A stretch of DNA of 64,000 nucleotides from Campylobacter sp. CNRCH_2014_0184h (GTDB lineage Bacteria; Campylobacterota; Campylobacteria; Campylobacterales; Campylobacteraceae), in the NCBI RefSeq assembly GCF_025772985.1, contig NZ_JAKMTB010000002.1, positions 211,720 through 275,719 of the forward strand, read 5' to 3'. This document shows positions 18,436 through 27,523 of the stretch, piece after piece (the stretch's first letter is position 1; each line of letters starts with the position of its first letter). Below the pieces are notes generated by a model. That model made no database searches and was not told the DNA's origin. It worked only from the letters and a program-made list of their open reading frames with translations. A program made the position numbers and the translations under genes.

Positions 18436-19757
18436 CCATCAAAACTAATTAAAGAGTATTTTCTTTCATCGCCTATACTTGAAACTAGTTCATTAATATC
18501 CAAAAAAGTCAAGCTATCTGCACCTGTATACTCTCTAACCTCTTCAACGCTTTTATTAGCTGAGATTAATTCTTCAAAGGTAGGTGTATCTATACCATAA
18601 ATATCAGGAAATTTAATTTCTGGACATGCAATCGCTAAATGGATTTTTCTTGCACCTGCTTGTTTTAAAAGTGCAATAATTTTTTTAGAAGTTGTTCCTC
18701 TTACCACACTATCATCAATCACCACTATATCTTTGCCTTCTAAGACTTTTTTCATAGGATTGAGTTTTAATTTTACCTTCAAATTTCTCATTTCTTGAGT
18801 TGGCTCTATGAAAGTTCTTCCAACATAGTGATTTCTCACTATTGCCATTTCAAGTGGGATTTTTAAATATTGTGCAAAACCTATAGCAGCACTTACACCA
18901 CTATCTGGAACTGGCACTACAAAATCCACTTTTTCTTTAAATTTTTTAGCCAAGGCTTCACCCATTTTTTTACGCACTTCATATACGCTTTTACCTTCTA
19001 TAATACTATCAGGTCTAGCAAAATAAATATACTCAAATGCACAAATTCTTGGGTCTGTCTTATCAAATACTTGAATGCTTTCAAACTCATAACTACCTTG
19101 AGTAAAAATCAACATCTCGCCTGGTTTTACATCGCGGATAAATTCAGCCTCTATCAAATCAAAAGCGCAAGTTTCACTCGCTACAATATACCCACCATCT
19201 TTTAATCTACCCAAAGATAAAGGTCTAACCCCATAAGGATCTCTTACTACAAAAAGTTGATTTTTACTAGCAAGCATAAAGCAATACGCTCCCTTGCTTT
19301 GAGTCAAGCTTTCTATAAATCTATCTTTTAAAGTTTCTTTTTTGCTTTTTGCTATTAAATGTACCACATTTTCTGTATCCATATTAGAATGAAAAATAGC
19401 CCCATTGTTAATCAATTCTTTTCTAACTTCTTCTTTATTAATCAAATTTCCATTATGCACTAAAGAAATATCACCCAAAGAACAAGTAGCTGCAACAGGT
19501 TGGGCATCATGCAAAGAAGAATTTCCTGCAGTAGAATAACGATTATGTCCTATAGCTATCTCGCCTTTTAATCCTGCTAGAATTTGTGTATTAAAAATTT
19601 GCCCTACTTCACCTTTAGCTTTGTGTGTTTTGATACTCAAACCATCACTTACGCTAATCCCACTTGCCTCTTGCCCGCGATGTTGCATAGCAAATAAAGC
19701 ATAATAAGCCACTGTACTTGCATTTTTTGAATTAATTACTCCAACTACTGCACACAT
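18417..19757 (-). CDS. purF: amidophosphoribosyltransferase
   Basis: PurF joins the amide nitrogen of glutamine to PRPP, the first committed step of purine synthesis. After Met removal the catalytic cysteine (C2 in MCAVVGV) is exposed, so there is no propeptide. The Ntn glutaminase half has GHNRYSTAG and GNLINKEE. The phosphoribosyl half has the PRPP loop VVIDDSVVRGTTS near residue 340. At 446 residues it is of the short type. It follows dapB directly, with the ATG one base after the dapB stop. Confidence 0.97.
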   Translation of the reverse strand: MCAVVGVINSKNASTVAYYALFAMQHRGQEASGISVSDGLSIKTHKAKGEVGQIFNTQILAGLKGEIAIGHNRYSTAGNSSLHDAQPVAATCSLGDISLVHNGNLINKEEVRKELINNGAIFHSNMDTENVVHLIAKSKKETLKDRFIESLTQSKGAYCFMLASKNQLFVVRDPYGVRPLSLGRLKDGGYIVASETCAFDLIEAEFIRDVKPGEMLIFTQGSYEFESIQVFDKTDPRICAFEYIYFARPDSIIEGKSVYEVRKKMGEALAKKFKEKVDFVVPVPDSGVSAAIGFAQYLKIPLEMAIVRNHYVGRTFIEPTQEMRNLKVKLKLNPMKKVLEGKDIVVIDDSVVRGTTSKKIIALLKQAGARKIHLAIACPEIKFPDIYGIDTPTFEELISANKSVEEVREYTGADSLTFLDINELVSSIGDERKYSLISFDGDYFIK

Positions 19758-20486
19758 TTAAATTCCTAAACAATCATCTATATCATATAAGCCATTTTCT
19801 TGAGAAGCTAACCATTTTGCACATTTTATCGCACCTTTTGCAAAAGTAGCTCTTGAAGTAGCCGTATGATTTAATTCTATAAATTCACCTTCATTGTAAA
19901 AACCAACCCTATGTGAACCTACTATATCACCGCCTCTTAAACTCATCACCGCGATTTCATCTTTACTTCTTTGTCCAATAATCCCATCTCTACCGCTTAC
20001 TCTGACCTTTTCTAAGTCTAAATTTCTAGCCTTAGCAACATTTTGTGCTAAAGTCATTGCGGTACCACTTGGAGCATCTTTTTTCTTATTATGGTGCATT
20101 TCAAGTATTTCTATATCAAAATCTCTCAAAGCCTCACTAGCTAAATAAGAAAGCTTTTTTAAAATCGCCACACCCAAAGACATATTAGTTGCATAAAGAA
20201 TAGGCATAGTAATACTTGCACTTTGCATTAACTCATTTTGCTTAGCATCCAAACCTGTAGTACCTATCACCAAAGGCTTGGGATTACTTCTTGCATATAA
20301 AAGCAAATCCTCACAACCCTTTGGAGTAGAAAAATCAATAATTACATCACATTTATTAAAAAAATCTTCGTAATTTGATCCTTGATCAAAAAACGCACTA
20401 GCCTTTGCCTGCTCATCATCTTCTAGGCAAAGTCTTATTTGAGTACCCATACGCCCATTACTTCCATGGATTCCAATATTAATCAT
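19758..20486 (-). CDS. dapB: 4-hydroxy-tetrahydrodipicolinate reductase
   Basis: DapB performs the NAD(P)H reduction leading to tetrahydrodipicolinate for lysine and peptidoglycan. The 242-residue protein has the nucleotide-binding [10 protein letters not shown] at 4-13, VIGTTGLD, and the catalytic stretch [15 protein letters not shown]. It heads a two-gene unit with purF. A plausible -10 (TACAAT) lies 30 bases upstream. Confidence 0.96.
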   Translation of the reverse strand: MINIGIHGSNGRMGTQIRLCLEDDEQAKASAFFDQGSNYEDFFNKCDVIIDFSTPKGCEDLLLYARSNPKPLVIGTTGLDAKQNELMQSASITMPILYATNMSLGVAILKKLSYLASEALRDFDIEILEMHHNKKKDAPSGTAMTLAQNVAKARNLDLEKVRVSGRDGIIGQRSKDEIAVMSLRGGDIVGSHRVGFYNEGEFIELNHTATSRATFAKGAIKCAKWLASQENGLYDIDDCLGI

Positions 20487-20515
20487 TTTAAATCTGCCTT
20501 TTTAGAATTTGGAAA

Positions 20516-20521
20516 ATTGTA
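20516..20521 (-). promoter_or_regulatory. -10 box for dapB-purF
   Basis: The minus strand reads CGCTACAATTTT, a one-mismatch TATAAT 30 bases before the dapB ATG. Confidence 0.45.
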
Positions 20522-20556
20522 GCGTTTATTTATTTAAAAGCAAATAACGCTTTTAA

Positions 20557-20856
20557 TTAATCATCCCATTTTTGCCCTAAAAAATTTCCATTTCTATCAA
20601 AAAACATTTCCATATTATTACTTAGTTTAATTTCATAACCAAATTCTTCCCAATCCACATCTACAATAAAAGCTCCAGGAAAAGAACTTTGAATTTTATC
20701 CATAATAGGTTTAGAAAGCCCATAATAATTTTGCGCATAAGGATTATGCTGAGGCATATGAGGCATATTTTGTTGATATGAATTAGTATTTTGTTGTGTA
20801 ATATTTGCACTAGCCATTAGTGCTAAAGTTGTACTTAGAATTAGTATTTTTTTCAT
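20557..20856 (-). CDS. small secreted PepSY-like (DUF2874-type) protein
   Basis: This 99-residue protein has a signal peptide (about 1-17) and a Gln/Asn/Pro-rich linker (NTNSYQQNMPHMPQHNPYAQN). The C-terminal domain of about 50 residues is PepSY-like: IMDKIQSSFPGAFIVDVDWEEFGYEIKLSNN, then the GNFLGQKWDD end. PepSY-like domains of this type are secreted single-domain proteins, often of unknown ligand. By position and promoter box it looks like the C. jejuni Cj0200c protein, a remembered member of the DccRS regulon. The reading of its role stops there. Confidence 0.8.
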   Translation of the reverse strand: MKKILILSTTLALMASANITQQNTNSYQQNMPHMPQHNPYAQNYYGLSKPIMDKIQSSFPGAFIVDVDWEEFGYEIKLSNNMEMFFDRNGNFLGQKWDD

Positions 20857-20859
20857 TTT

Positions 20860-20890
20860 AGATTCTCCTTGATTTTTTATAGGAGAATCT
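20860..20890 (-). promoter_or_regulatory. 10-bp perfect inverted repeat over the ribosome site of the PepSY-like gene
   Basis: On the minus strand AGATTCTCCT and AGGAGAATCT pair exactly across an 11-base loop. The second arm contains the Shine-Dalgarno AGGAG and ends three bases before the ATG. If transcription begins upstream of the first arm, the hairpin would hide the ribosome site. If the TATAAA in the loop (20876-20881) is the -10, only the second arm is transcribed and the repeat is better read as an operator. Confidence 0.6.
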
Positions 20891-20901
20891 TAATTAATTT
20901 T

Positions 20902-20919
20902 TGTGAAATTTATGTGAAG
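20902..20919 (-). promoter_or_regulatory. DccR-type direct repeat
   Basis: The minus strand carries TTCAC-N6-TTCAC with an 11-base period (CTTCACATAAATTTCACA). This matches the direct repeat described, as I recall it, for promoters controlled by the DccRS two-component system in C. jejuni. It lies right behind the trxB stop and upstream of the PepSY-like gene, at a place suited to activating that gene. Confidence 0.65.
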
Positions 20920-20920
20920 A

Positions 20921-21862
20921 TTAATGCAAGTTTTCAATATATGCTAAAGCACTAAGTGCTGCGACTGCTCCATCGCCTGCTGCACATATTACTTGTTTTG
21001 GAGCATCTTTTCTTAAATCACCTGCTGCAAACAACCCTGCTATATTAGTTTGCATTTTAAGATCAACACCCACTTGACCACCTTCTTCCATAGCACATAA
21101 AAACTCACCATTTTCTTGTTTTAAGATTTCATTTCTCACGTTCAATCCAACAAAGGTAAAAATTCCAGGTACATCAAGATCTCTTTTAGATCCATCATTA
21201 AATGCTATTTTTACCTTATTAACACCCATATTATCACCACAAACCTCATCAACTACTGCATTTGTGATTAATTCTATTTTATCATTATTTCTTACTTTTT
21301 CTACCGTTGAAGGCGCTGCTCTAAACTCATCTCTTCTATGGATTAAATATACTTTTGAGCAAATATTAGCTAGATACAATGCCTCTTCTAAGGCTGTATC
21401 TCCTCCACCTAAAACAGCTACTTCTTTATTTTTATAAAAAAATCCATCGCAAGTTGCACAAGTACTTACACCTTTGCCAAAAAATTCATCCTCGCCTTTA
21501 AAACCTGCACGACGTGGAGTAGAACCTGTACAAACAATAACAGCCTTTGCTTGTTCGACTTTACCATTTTCTAATTTAATATTAAAACTACCATCAGTAT
21601 TTTTGCTAATTTGTTCTACACCTATCATTTCATGTTTTAAACCAAAACGCATACATTGCTCATTCCATGGAGCCATAAAAGAAATTCCATCTAAAACTTG
21701 TGCAACTCCAGGATAATTTTCAATTTCTGAACTTGAAGTTATTTGCCCACCTGGTGTACCTTTTTCAAACATTACAACATTTTTTAATCCGCCTCTAGTA
21801 GCATATAATCCCGCACTTAAACCAGCAGGGCCACCGCCTATAATAGCTAAATCTAACATCAT
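20921..21862 (-). CDS. trxB: thioredoxin reductase
   Basis: TrxB passes electrons from NADPH through FAD to thioredoxin. The 313-residue flavoenzyme has the FAD loop [14 protein letters not shown] at 8-21, the redox pair C135-A-T-C138, the NADPH-binding [13 protein letters not shown], and the C-terminal FAD motif GLFAAGDLR. The ribosome site AAGGAAAA precedes two in-frame ATGs at 21862 and 21859, and I keep the first. trxA is the next gene upstream, separated by a terminator and a promoter. Confidence 0.97.
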   Translation of the reverse strand: MMLDLAIIGGGPAGLSAGLYATRGGLKNVVMFEKGTPGGQITSSSEIENYPGVAQVLDGISFMAPWNEQCMRFGLKHEMIGVEQISKNTDGSFNIKLENGKVEQAKAVIVCTGSTPRRAGFKGEDEFFGKGVSTCATCDGFFYKNKEVAVLGGGDTALEEALYLANICSKVYLIHRRDEFRAAPSTVEKVRNNDKIELITNAVVDEVCGDNMGVNKVKIAFNDGSKRDLDVPGIFTFVGLNVRNEILKQENGEFLCAMEEGGQVGVDLKMQTNIAGLFAAGDLRKDAPKQVICAAGDGAVAALSALAYIENLH

Positions 21863-21890
21863 TGTTTTCCTTGTGATTTATTTCAGAGAT

Positions 21891-21896
21891 ATTATA
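21891..21896 (-). promoter_or_regulatory. -10 box for trxB
   Basis: The minus strand reads GTATAATATC, a perfect TATAAT 29 bases before the trxB ATG and downstream of the trxA terminator. trxB can therefore be transcribed on its own. Confidence 0.55.
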
Positions 21897-21954
21897 CAAA
21901 TTTTTCTTTAATTATAAATAATAAAAATTATTAAATAGTAAAAAATATGAAGAA

Positions 21955-21973
21955 AAGCCACTAAAAGTGGCTT
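21955..21973 (-). terminator. intrinsic terminator of trxA
   Basis: Eight-base perfect stem AAGCCACT / AGTGGCTT with a three-base loop starts four bases after the trxA stop. In the minus direction it is followed by TTCTTCATATTTTTT. Confidence 0.85.
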
Positions 21974-21977
21974 GAGA

Positions 21978-22292
21978 TTATAAAAGTGAGTTTAGTTTAT
22001 CTGCTAAAACTTGTTTTGATTGAGCACCAACCAATTGATCAACCACTTCACCATCTTTAAAGAAAAAGATAGTTGGAATAGATCTTACACCAAATTGCGC
22101 AGCTAAATCACCTTGCTCTTCTGTATTTACTTTGCAAATTTTAGCCTTGCCATCAAAATCGTTTGCAAGCTCATCAATTACCGGTGCAAGCATTCTACAA
22201 GGTCCGCACCATGGAGCCCAAAAATCTACTAAAGCTACGCCTTCTTTTGCTTGTGCAAAATTTTCTGCAGTTAAATCAATATATTTTCCCAT
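21978..22292 (-). CDS. trxA: thioredoxin
   Basis: This 104-residue general disulfide reductase of the cytoplasm has the redox site WCGPC (C29, C32), preceded by VDFWAP and followed by the cis-proline region GVRSIPTIFFFKDG. The strong ribosome site AAAGGAG precedes the ATG. It is the electron donor expected for Bcp, which is also encoded in this window. Confidence 0.97.
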   Translation of the reverse strand: MGKYIDLTAENFAQAKEGVALVDFWAPWCGPCRMLAPVIDELANDFDGKAKICKVNTEEQGDLAAQFGVRSIPTIFFFKDGEVVDQLVGAQSKQVLADKLNSLL

Positions 22293-22343
22293 GTTATCTC
22301 CTTTAATTTTTTAAGATTTTATTAGATTAAAATAAACATTCTC

Positions 22344-22682
22344 TTAATAACTAATGTTTTCTAAAAGTTTTATATCATCTTTATACACGCAAAGTAAATC
22401 TAATTGAAAATTTTCATTACTTTTGTGTTTCATAAAGTAATACTCTATGGTTTTAATAATTTTGTTAAATTTTTTGCCATCTAGTCTATAGGCTACTTCA
22501 TAATTTCCTTGTGTACTTTTAACTTCAATAAAATGTAAAATTTTATCTTTTTTAGCAATAATATCAATTTCTCCAAATTTAGAATGAAAATTTCTTTCTA
22601 AAATTTCAAAATCTTTATTTTTAAGATATTCACATGCTATATCTTCACCTTTTATACCAAAAAGATACTGTGATAAAGCCAT
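22344..22682 (-). CDS. YraN-family (UPF0102) nuclease-fold protein
   Basis: This 112-residue protein shows the restriction-endonuclease-like core GEIDIIAKKDKILHFIEVKS, with D40, E53 and K55 in the positions of the metal site. YraN proteins are widespread and often located near rsmI; a role in DNA processing is suggested but not settled. Its ATG directly follows the hom stop (adjacent bases), so it is in one unit with hom. Confidence 0.88.
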   Translation of the reverse strand: MALSQYLFGIKGEDIACEYLKNKDFEILERNFHSKFGEIDIIAKKDKILHFIEVKSTQGNYEVAYRLDGKKFNKIIKTIEYYFMKHKSNENFQLDLLCVYKDDIKLLENISY

Positions 22683-23936
22683 TTAATCTTCTATTCTCAT
22701 CATAAAAACATCATCTTTAACAAATTCTTGTTCTTTAAGTTTTTGAGTTAAAATTTGTATATTTTTTTCATAAGTTTGATGAGTAATAAAAAATAAAGTA
22801 CTACAATCTTGCTTTTCTTTTTTTGGCTTTTGCAAAAAAGTATCGATTGAAATTTGATGTTCGCTCATTAATTGCGTAATTTTTGATAAAACCCCTATTT
22901 TATCTAATACCTTTAATCTTAGATAGTATCTTGTATAAATTTCATCCTTATTTAAAAGCTTATAAGAAGTATCGTTTAAATATCCAAAAATAGCACTATT
23001 TTTTTCTTTTCTTGCTATATCAATTAAATCTGCTACAACAGCACTTGCAGTTGCCTTACCACCTGCTCCTGGACCATAGTATAAACTTTCGCCCAAAATA
23101 TCCCCATCTATACTGATAGCATTCATCACTCCATCAACTTTTGCTAACATTTTATCTTTATTTAACATAACAGGATGAACCCTTAATTCTATTTTTTCAT
23201 CTTTTATTTTAGCAATACCTAAATGTTTTATGGTGTACTCAAATTCCTTTGCGAAATAAATATCCTCATCGCTTACCTTGCTAATACCCTCAATCAAGAT
23301 ATCCTCAGGTTTTACTCTTAGTCCATAAGCAATATTTGCTAAAATTAAAAGCTTGTGCGCAGCATCAAATCCTTCTATATCAAAAGTAGGATCAGCTTCA
23401 GCATATCCTAAATCTTGGGCTTTTTTTAATACCTCTTGAAATTTGGCATTATCTTCTGCCATCTTGCTTAAAATATAATTACTTGTGCCATTTAAAATGC
23501 CTTTGATAGAAACGATATTATTGGCACTCAAACCCTCTTTTAAAATTTTAATAATAGGAATTCCACCCGCTACACTTGCCTCATAACCAAAAGCTGTATC
23601 TTGTGCTAATTTTTCAAGCTCATAACGATGATAAGCAAGTAAAGCTTTATTAGCAGTTACTACTGATTTTTTTCTTTTTAAAATTTTTGAAATTATTTCA
23701 AAAGGTAAATCAATACCACCCATTAACTCCACAAATACATCAATATCTTCACACTCTAAAACCTCATCAATATCATTAACCACAGGAATCAATGCATTTG
23801 GTTTTGCACTTCTTGCTAAAGCAATTACCGGAATAATTTCTTCATCACATCTTGCTTTAATTAAATCTTGATTTTTTAACAAAGTTTCTACAACAGCACT
23901 TCCTACCGTGCCATAGCCTAAAATCGCTATTTTCAT
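22683..23936 (-). CDS. hom: homoserine dehydrogenase
   Basis: Hom reduces aspartate semialdehyde to homoserine for threonine and methionine. The 417-residue protein has the NAD(P) loop ILGYGTVGSAVVETL at 4-18, the catalytic-domain signature GYAEADPTFDIEGFDAAHK near 180-198, and a C-terminal ACT domain (YYLRLKVLDKIGVLSKIT) for feedback by threonine. The aminotransferase gene lies one base upstream and yraN follows without a gap. Confidence 0.97.
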   Translation of the reverse strand: MKIAILGYGTVGSAVVETLLKNQDLIKARCDEEIIPVIALARSAKPNALIPVVNDIDEVLECEDIDVFVELMGGIDLPFEIISKILKRKKSVVTANKALLAYHRYELEKLAQDTAFGYEASVAGGIPIIKILKEGLSANNIVSIKGILNGTSNYILSKMAEDNAKFQEVLKKAQDLGYAEADPTFDIEGFDAAHKLLILANIAYGLRVKPEDILIEGISKVSDEDIYFAKEFEYTIKHLGIAKIKDEKIELRVHPVMLNKDKMLAKVDGVMNAISIDGDILGESLYYGPGAGGKATASAVVADLIDIARKEKNSAIFGYLNDTSYKLLNKDEIYTRYYLRLKVLDKIGVLSKITQLMSEHQISIDTFLQKPKKEKQDCSTLFFITHQTYEKNIQILTQKLKEQEFVKDDVFMMRIED

Positions 23937-23937
23937 T

Positions 23938-25140
23938 TTATTCTCTTAAGTATTTTTTGATATTTCTTGCTGCTTGACGAATACGGTTTTCATTTTCTAT
24001 TAAAGCTATTCTAACATACTCATTACCCGCTTCACCAAAGCCAACTCCAGGACTTACTGCTACATTTGCTTTTTGTAAAAGCTGCTTAGAAAATTCCATA
24101 CTACCAAGATGAGCCTTGCTTTGAGGGAGTTTTGCCCAAACAAACATACTTGCATTAGGCTTTTTTAATTCCCATCCTGCTTGGTAAAATGATTCTAGTA
24201 AGACTTCCAATCTTTTTGCATAAGTTGCCTTAATCTCTTCAACACAAGTTTGATCCCCATCTAAAGCTACAGTAGCAGCAACTTGTATAGGCGTATACAT
24301 ACCATAATCAAACCAAGATTTGATCTTTTTCAAAGCCGCAATTAAGCGTTTATTACCTACCACAAAACCTACACGCCAACCTGCCATGTTGTAAGATTTT
24401 GAAAGTGTATAGGTTTCTACTGCTACATCTTTAGCACCTTCAACTTCAAAAATCGAAGGAGTTTTATAAGAGCCAAAAGTTAAGTCCGCATAAGCAATAT
24501 CAGAAATAATATAAAATCTTTCTTTTTTTGCCATAGCAACCAATCTCTCATAAAAACTTTTTTCCACTGTAACTGTTGTAGGATTATGCGGAAAATTTAC
24601 CACTACATATTTTGGACGCGGAATACTTTCATGCAGTGTTTTTTGTAAATTTTCAAAAAAAGTATTTTCGTTTAATTCATAATTTTCATTAAAATCAAAA
24701 TTCATAGTTGCTACATTACCACCTGCTATGATAAAAGCTTGAGTATGTATAGGATAAGCAGGCGTAGGCACAATAGCTACATCTCCTGGGTTAATAACAG
24801 CTCTTGCTAAATTTACAAAGCCTTCTTTAGAGCCCATCGTTGCAACTACTTCACTTTCAGGATCTAAATCAACATCATATTTTCTTTTATACCAATTACA
24901 AATTGCAAGTCTTAGTTTATAAATTCCACTCGAAGCAGAATACCCTGAAGTTTTGTCTTTATTTGCACTTTCGCAAAGCTTGTCTATAATATGTTGAGGA
25001 GTTTTGCCATCAGGATTTCCCATAGAAAAATCTATTATATCCTCCCCTGCTCTTCTTGCTGCCATTTTAATCGCATTAACTTCAGCAAAAACATAATTTG
25101 GAAGTCTTTCTATGGTATTAAAATGAATTTCTTCAAACAT
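23938..25140 (-). CDS. class I/II PLP aminotransferase, AlaC-like
   Basis: This 400-residue fold type I aminotransferase has FSMGNPDGKTP at 38-48, the NFPHNPTT substrate loop at 182-189, and the PLP lysine K248 in TLSKSYNMAGWRVGF. It is closest in feel to the alanine/methionine aminotransferases annotated AlaC or MetC-like; the exact amino donor cannot be told. One base before hom, it may serve amino acids of the aspartate family. A diaminopimelate aminotransferase role is possible but unproven. Confidence 0.85.
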   Translation of the reverse strand: MFEEIHFNTIERLPNYVFAEVNAIKMAARRAGEDIIDFSMGNPDGKTPQHIIDKLCESANKDKTSGYSASSGIYKLRLAICNWYKRKYDVDLDPESEVVATMGSKEGFVNLARAVINPGDVAIVPTPAYPIHTQAFIIAGGNVATMNFDFNENYELNENTFFENLQKTLHESIPRPKYVVVNFPHNPTTVTVEKSFYERLVAMAKKERFYIISDIAYADLTFGSYKTPSIFEVEGAKDVAVETYTLSKSYNMAGWRVGFVVGNKRLIAALKKIKSWFDYGMYTPIQVAATVALDGDQTCVEEIKATYAKRLEVLLESFYQAGWELKKPNASMFVWAKLPQSKAHLGSMEFSKQLLQKANVAVSPGVGFGEAGNEYVRIALIENENRIRQAARNIKKYLRE

Positions 25141-25152
25141 CGTCCGTCCTTT

Positions 25153-25959
25153 TTAGCGTCTTAAGTAAATTTTTAAACCCCTTTTTATATTATCAAGGCT
25201 AAACATATCTCCTATAATAGCATATTTTGCGCCCAATGGTATATTTACATTTACTTCATTTTGCTTATGTGTATTTTCTACACCTTGTATAAAATTCAAG
25301 TTTTTATCTAAAAATTGAATTTTGCAAAACCAAGAATCAAGATTGTGCGCACTAAGCTCCATACTTTTTGCACCTTGCAAATCAATAATATATTCTCTTA
25401 AAGGTTTGTTTAATTGAGTAATAGTATTTAATGGAATTTGAGTATTGACTTTAGGTTTTGCTTTTGAAAAATCTAGCTCATATTCATAATTTAACTCTGA
25501 AATTTTATAAATATCTTTAATAAAAACAGAACTACCCAACAAAGCCTTATAAAAAACTCCTGGATCAAGCATATACTGAGAATCTACAGCTAACTTATAT
25601 GTGATATAGTTTTCCCTTAAAGTTAATTCAGTTGGTATAAAATAAATATAACCTAGTTCATTTAAAGTATCATTGATTGTTTTAAAAAACAAAACAGAAT
25701 CAGCTCGGGCTTTAAAACTAAAAGTTAAAGTTTTTGGCTCATTTAATATAAAATTTGCCAAAGAATTGGTTTTTAAAATTTGAGAAATAGTGTAAATATC
25801 TACGTTTCCGCGCTCATCTTTATAATCATTTCTTGCAAACAAAAGTTCCAATTGTGCATCTTTAGAATTATCATTAACAATATGCTTAGCAACTTCTAAA
25901 GCACTTAGCGCAAAAGCATTAAGAGCAAAAAAAATGGAAAATATTAAAATCCTTACCAT
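25153..25959 (-). CDS. periplasmic protein of unknown function
   Basis: The 268-residue protein has a signal peptide (about 1-17, ending NAFA) and no other membrane helix. The middle is rich in beta-strand patterns and there is a single internal Cys (about 212). I do not recognise a family. Its start overlaps the end of the RodZ-like gene by seven bases, so the two are probably made together. A supporting role in the cell envelope is inference. It is followed after 12 bases by the aminotransferase gene. Confidence 0.7.
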   Translation of the reverse strand: MVRILIFSIFFALNAFALSALEVAKHIVNDNSKDAQLELLFARNDYKDERGNVDIYTISQILKTNSLANFILNEPKTLTFSFKARADSVLFFKTINDTLNELGYIYFIPTELTLRENYITYKLAVDSQYMLDPGVFYKALLGSSVFIKDIYKISELNYEYELDFSKAKPKVNTQIPLNTITQLNKPLREYIIDLQGAKSMELSAHNLDSWFCKIQFLDKNLNFIQGVENTHKQNEVNVNIPLGAKYAIIGDMFSLDNIKRGLKIYLRR

Positions 25960-26831
25960 AATTTTCCTCTATTTTCTTTTATAAACTCAGCTTTTGTAAT
26001 TTGTTTGATTTTACCATCTTTAATCATTAAAAACTTAGACACGCCATTTTTAAACTCTAAAGTATTATTATTCTCATCATTTAAACTAAAAGCAGCATGA
26101 CCTGTAGTAATAAGCATATCTTTATCTAAAGATAAAATATAATCATTTTTAATAGTCAAAGAACTTTTTCTAAAAGTTTTTAAATCCACCATACCAAGCC
26201 AAAGCTCAGCGCTTGGTTTTATAATACTTTCTTTAAGCAAAACCATATTTTCTTCAGGCATATTTAAACTAGTATTACCCTCTAATGTTTCTTCTATAGT
26301 ATTATTACTCTCATCTATTGGTTCTAAAATAGCACTTGTATTTGTTTCATTGTTTTCTGTGGTTTCATCAGCAAAAAAATTAAGAACCGGAGTTTCATTC
26401 TCATCAACTTTTTCTTCTAAGATAATTTGTTCTTGATTTAGCACATTAGTAGTATTTTCATCTAGTGTGGAACTTTGGAAAAATCTTGAAACACCCCAAG
26501 CTAAAGCCACTATCAAAAGCACTATTACTATAATCACAATATACCATACACTTGAGCTTTCTTTGGTATATGAGTTCATTCTAGGAGCAATATGCACATG
26601 ATTTTTTTTCTCAATACCATTTTCTTCTAAATAGGCATGATATTCTTCTAAAAAGCTAGAAAAATCAAGCTCATATTCTCTTTGTAAAATTTTGATAAAA
26701 CCATTTATATTAAAACGAGATAAAGACTTAAAATCTTTTTTAATAATATATTCAAGACAAGTTATTTCTATTTGTGTTCTTTTTTGAACTTCTAATAAAT
26801 TTAAATCTTCTAATTTTTTCCAACTATCCAT
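25953..26831 (-). CDS. RodZ-like bitopic membrane protein
   Basis: This 292-residue protein has a cytoplasmic helix-turn-helix head (about 6-75), one membrane helix at about 98-117, an acidic Asn/Glu/Thr linker (125-195) and a small periplasmic beta domain (about 207-280). The head fits the RodZ HTH_25 pattern: LLEVQKRTQI, then CLEYIIKKDFKSL, GFIKILQREYELD and FLEEY. The end domain (AELWLGMVDLKTFRKSSLTI) resembles DUF4115. RodZ anchors MreB filaments to the membrane. I have not seen this gene called RodZ and offer it as inference. It overlaps the methyltransferase gene by eight bases. Confidence 0.6.
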   Translation of the reverse strand: MDSWKKLEDLNLLEVQKRTQIEITCLEYIIKKDFKSLSRFNINGFIKILQREYELDFSSFLEEYHAYLEENGIEKKNHVHIAPRMNSYTKESSSVWYIVIIVIVLLIVALAWGVSRFFQSSTLDENTTNVLNQEQIILEEKVDENETPVLNFFADETTENNETNTSAILEPIDESNNTIEETLEGNTSLNMPEENMVLLKESIIKPSAELWLGMVDLKTFRKSSLTIKNDYILSLDKDMLITTGHAAFSLNDENNNTLEFKNGVSKFLMIKDGKIKQITKAEFIKENRGKLW

Positions 26832-27504
26832 TTTTCATCCTATCGCAAAGTATTGCAAATGCTGCACTAACATTTAAACTATCAAAATCATTGTGCATTT
26901 TTATCCCTACACATTCATCACATTTTTTAAGCACCTTTGGTGCTATACCAAAACCCTCACTTCCCATAATCAAAACTTTTTTATTTTTGGCCTTGATAGT
27001 ATGTATATCACTACCTCCGCTTGCACTAGCATAGATATAAAAACCTTTTTGTTTTAATTCATTTATCATGCTTAAAATATCATCATTTAAAACTATTTTC
27101 ATATCTAAAGCCGCGCCACTACTTGCACGAATAACTCCATCTATAGCTACATTTTTAGCTACCAAAATAATCCCATCAGCACCCAAAGCATAAGCACTAC
27201 GCACGATAGCGCCTATATTTCCAACATCGCTAATATTATATAAAATAACTATAAAATCTTTTTCTTTTAAACTCTCAAAAGAGCTAAATTCAAAATCATC
27301 AATTTCCATTAAAAAACCTTGATGATTTCCACCTCTTGCCAAACTTTGCGCGGCCTTAAAATCAAGTTTTTTAATTTTTTTTGATGCCTTTGCTATTTTT
27401 GAAAAATCAGCTTTTTCACATTCTTTTGCTAAATAAATTTCTTTAATTTTTTCTTTGTGTTTTTCTAAGATATAAAAAAACACTTGCTTACCATAAACTA
27501 TCAT
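26824..27504 (-). CDS. SpoU-family 23S rRNA 2'-O-ribose methyltransferase (RlmB-like)
   Basis: This 226-residue SPOUT enzyme methylates ribose 2'-OH in rRNA with S-adenosylmethionine. The knot motifs are NISDVGNIGAIVRSAYALGADG (motif 1), LIMGSEGFGIAPKVLKKCD (motif 2) and IKMHNDFDSLNVSAAFAI (motif 3). The N-terminal substrate-binding domain (1-70, VYGKQVFFYILE) matches RlmB/TrmH group 3. The target is likely G2251 of 23S rRNA. It sits with rsmI and rpmE, a ribosome cluster. Confidence 0.9.
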   Translation of the reverse strand: MIVYGKQVFFYILEKHKEKIKEIYLAKECEKADFSKIAKASKKIKKLDFKAAQSLARGGNHQGFLMEIDDFEFSSFESLKEKDFIVILYNISDVGNIGAIVRSAYALGADGIILVAKNVAIDGVIRASSGAALDMKIVLNDDILSMINELKQKGFYIYASASGGSDIHTIKAKNKKVLIMGSEGFGIAPKVLKKCDECVGIKMHNDFDSLNVSAAFAILCDRMKNG

Positions 27505-27523
27505 TTTTAAATAATAACCAAAT

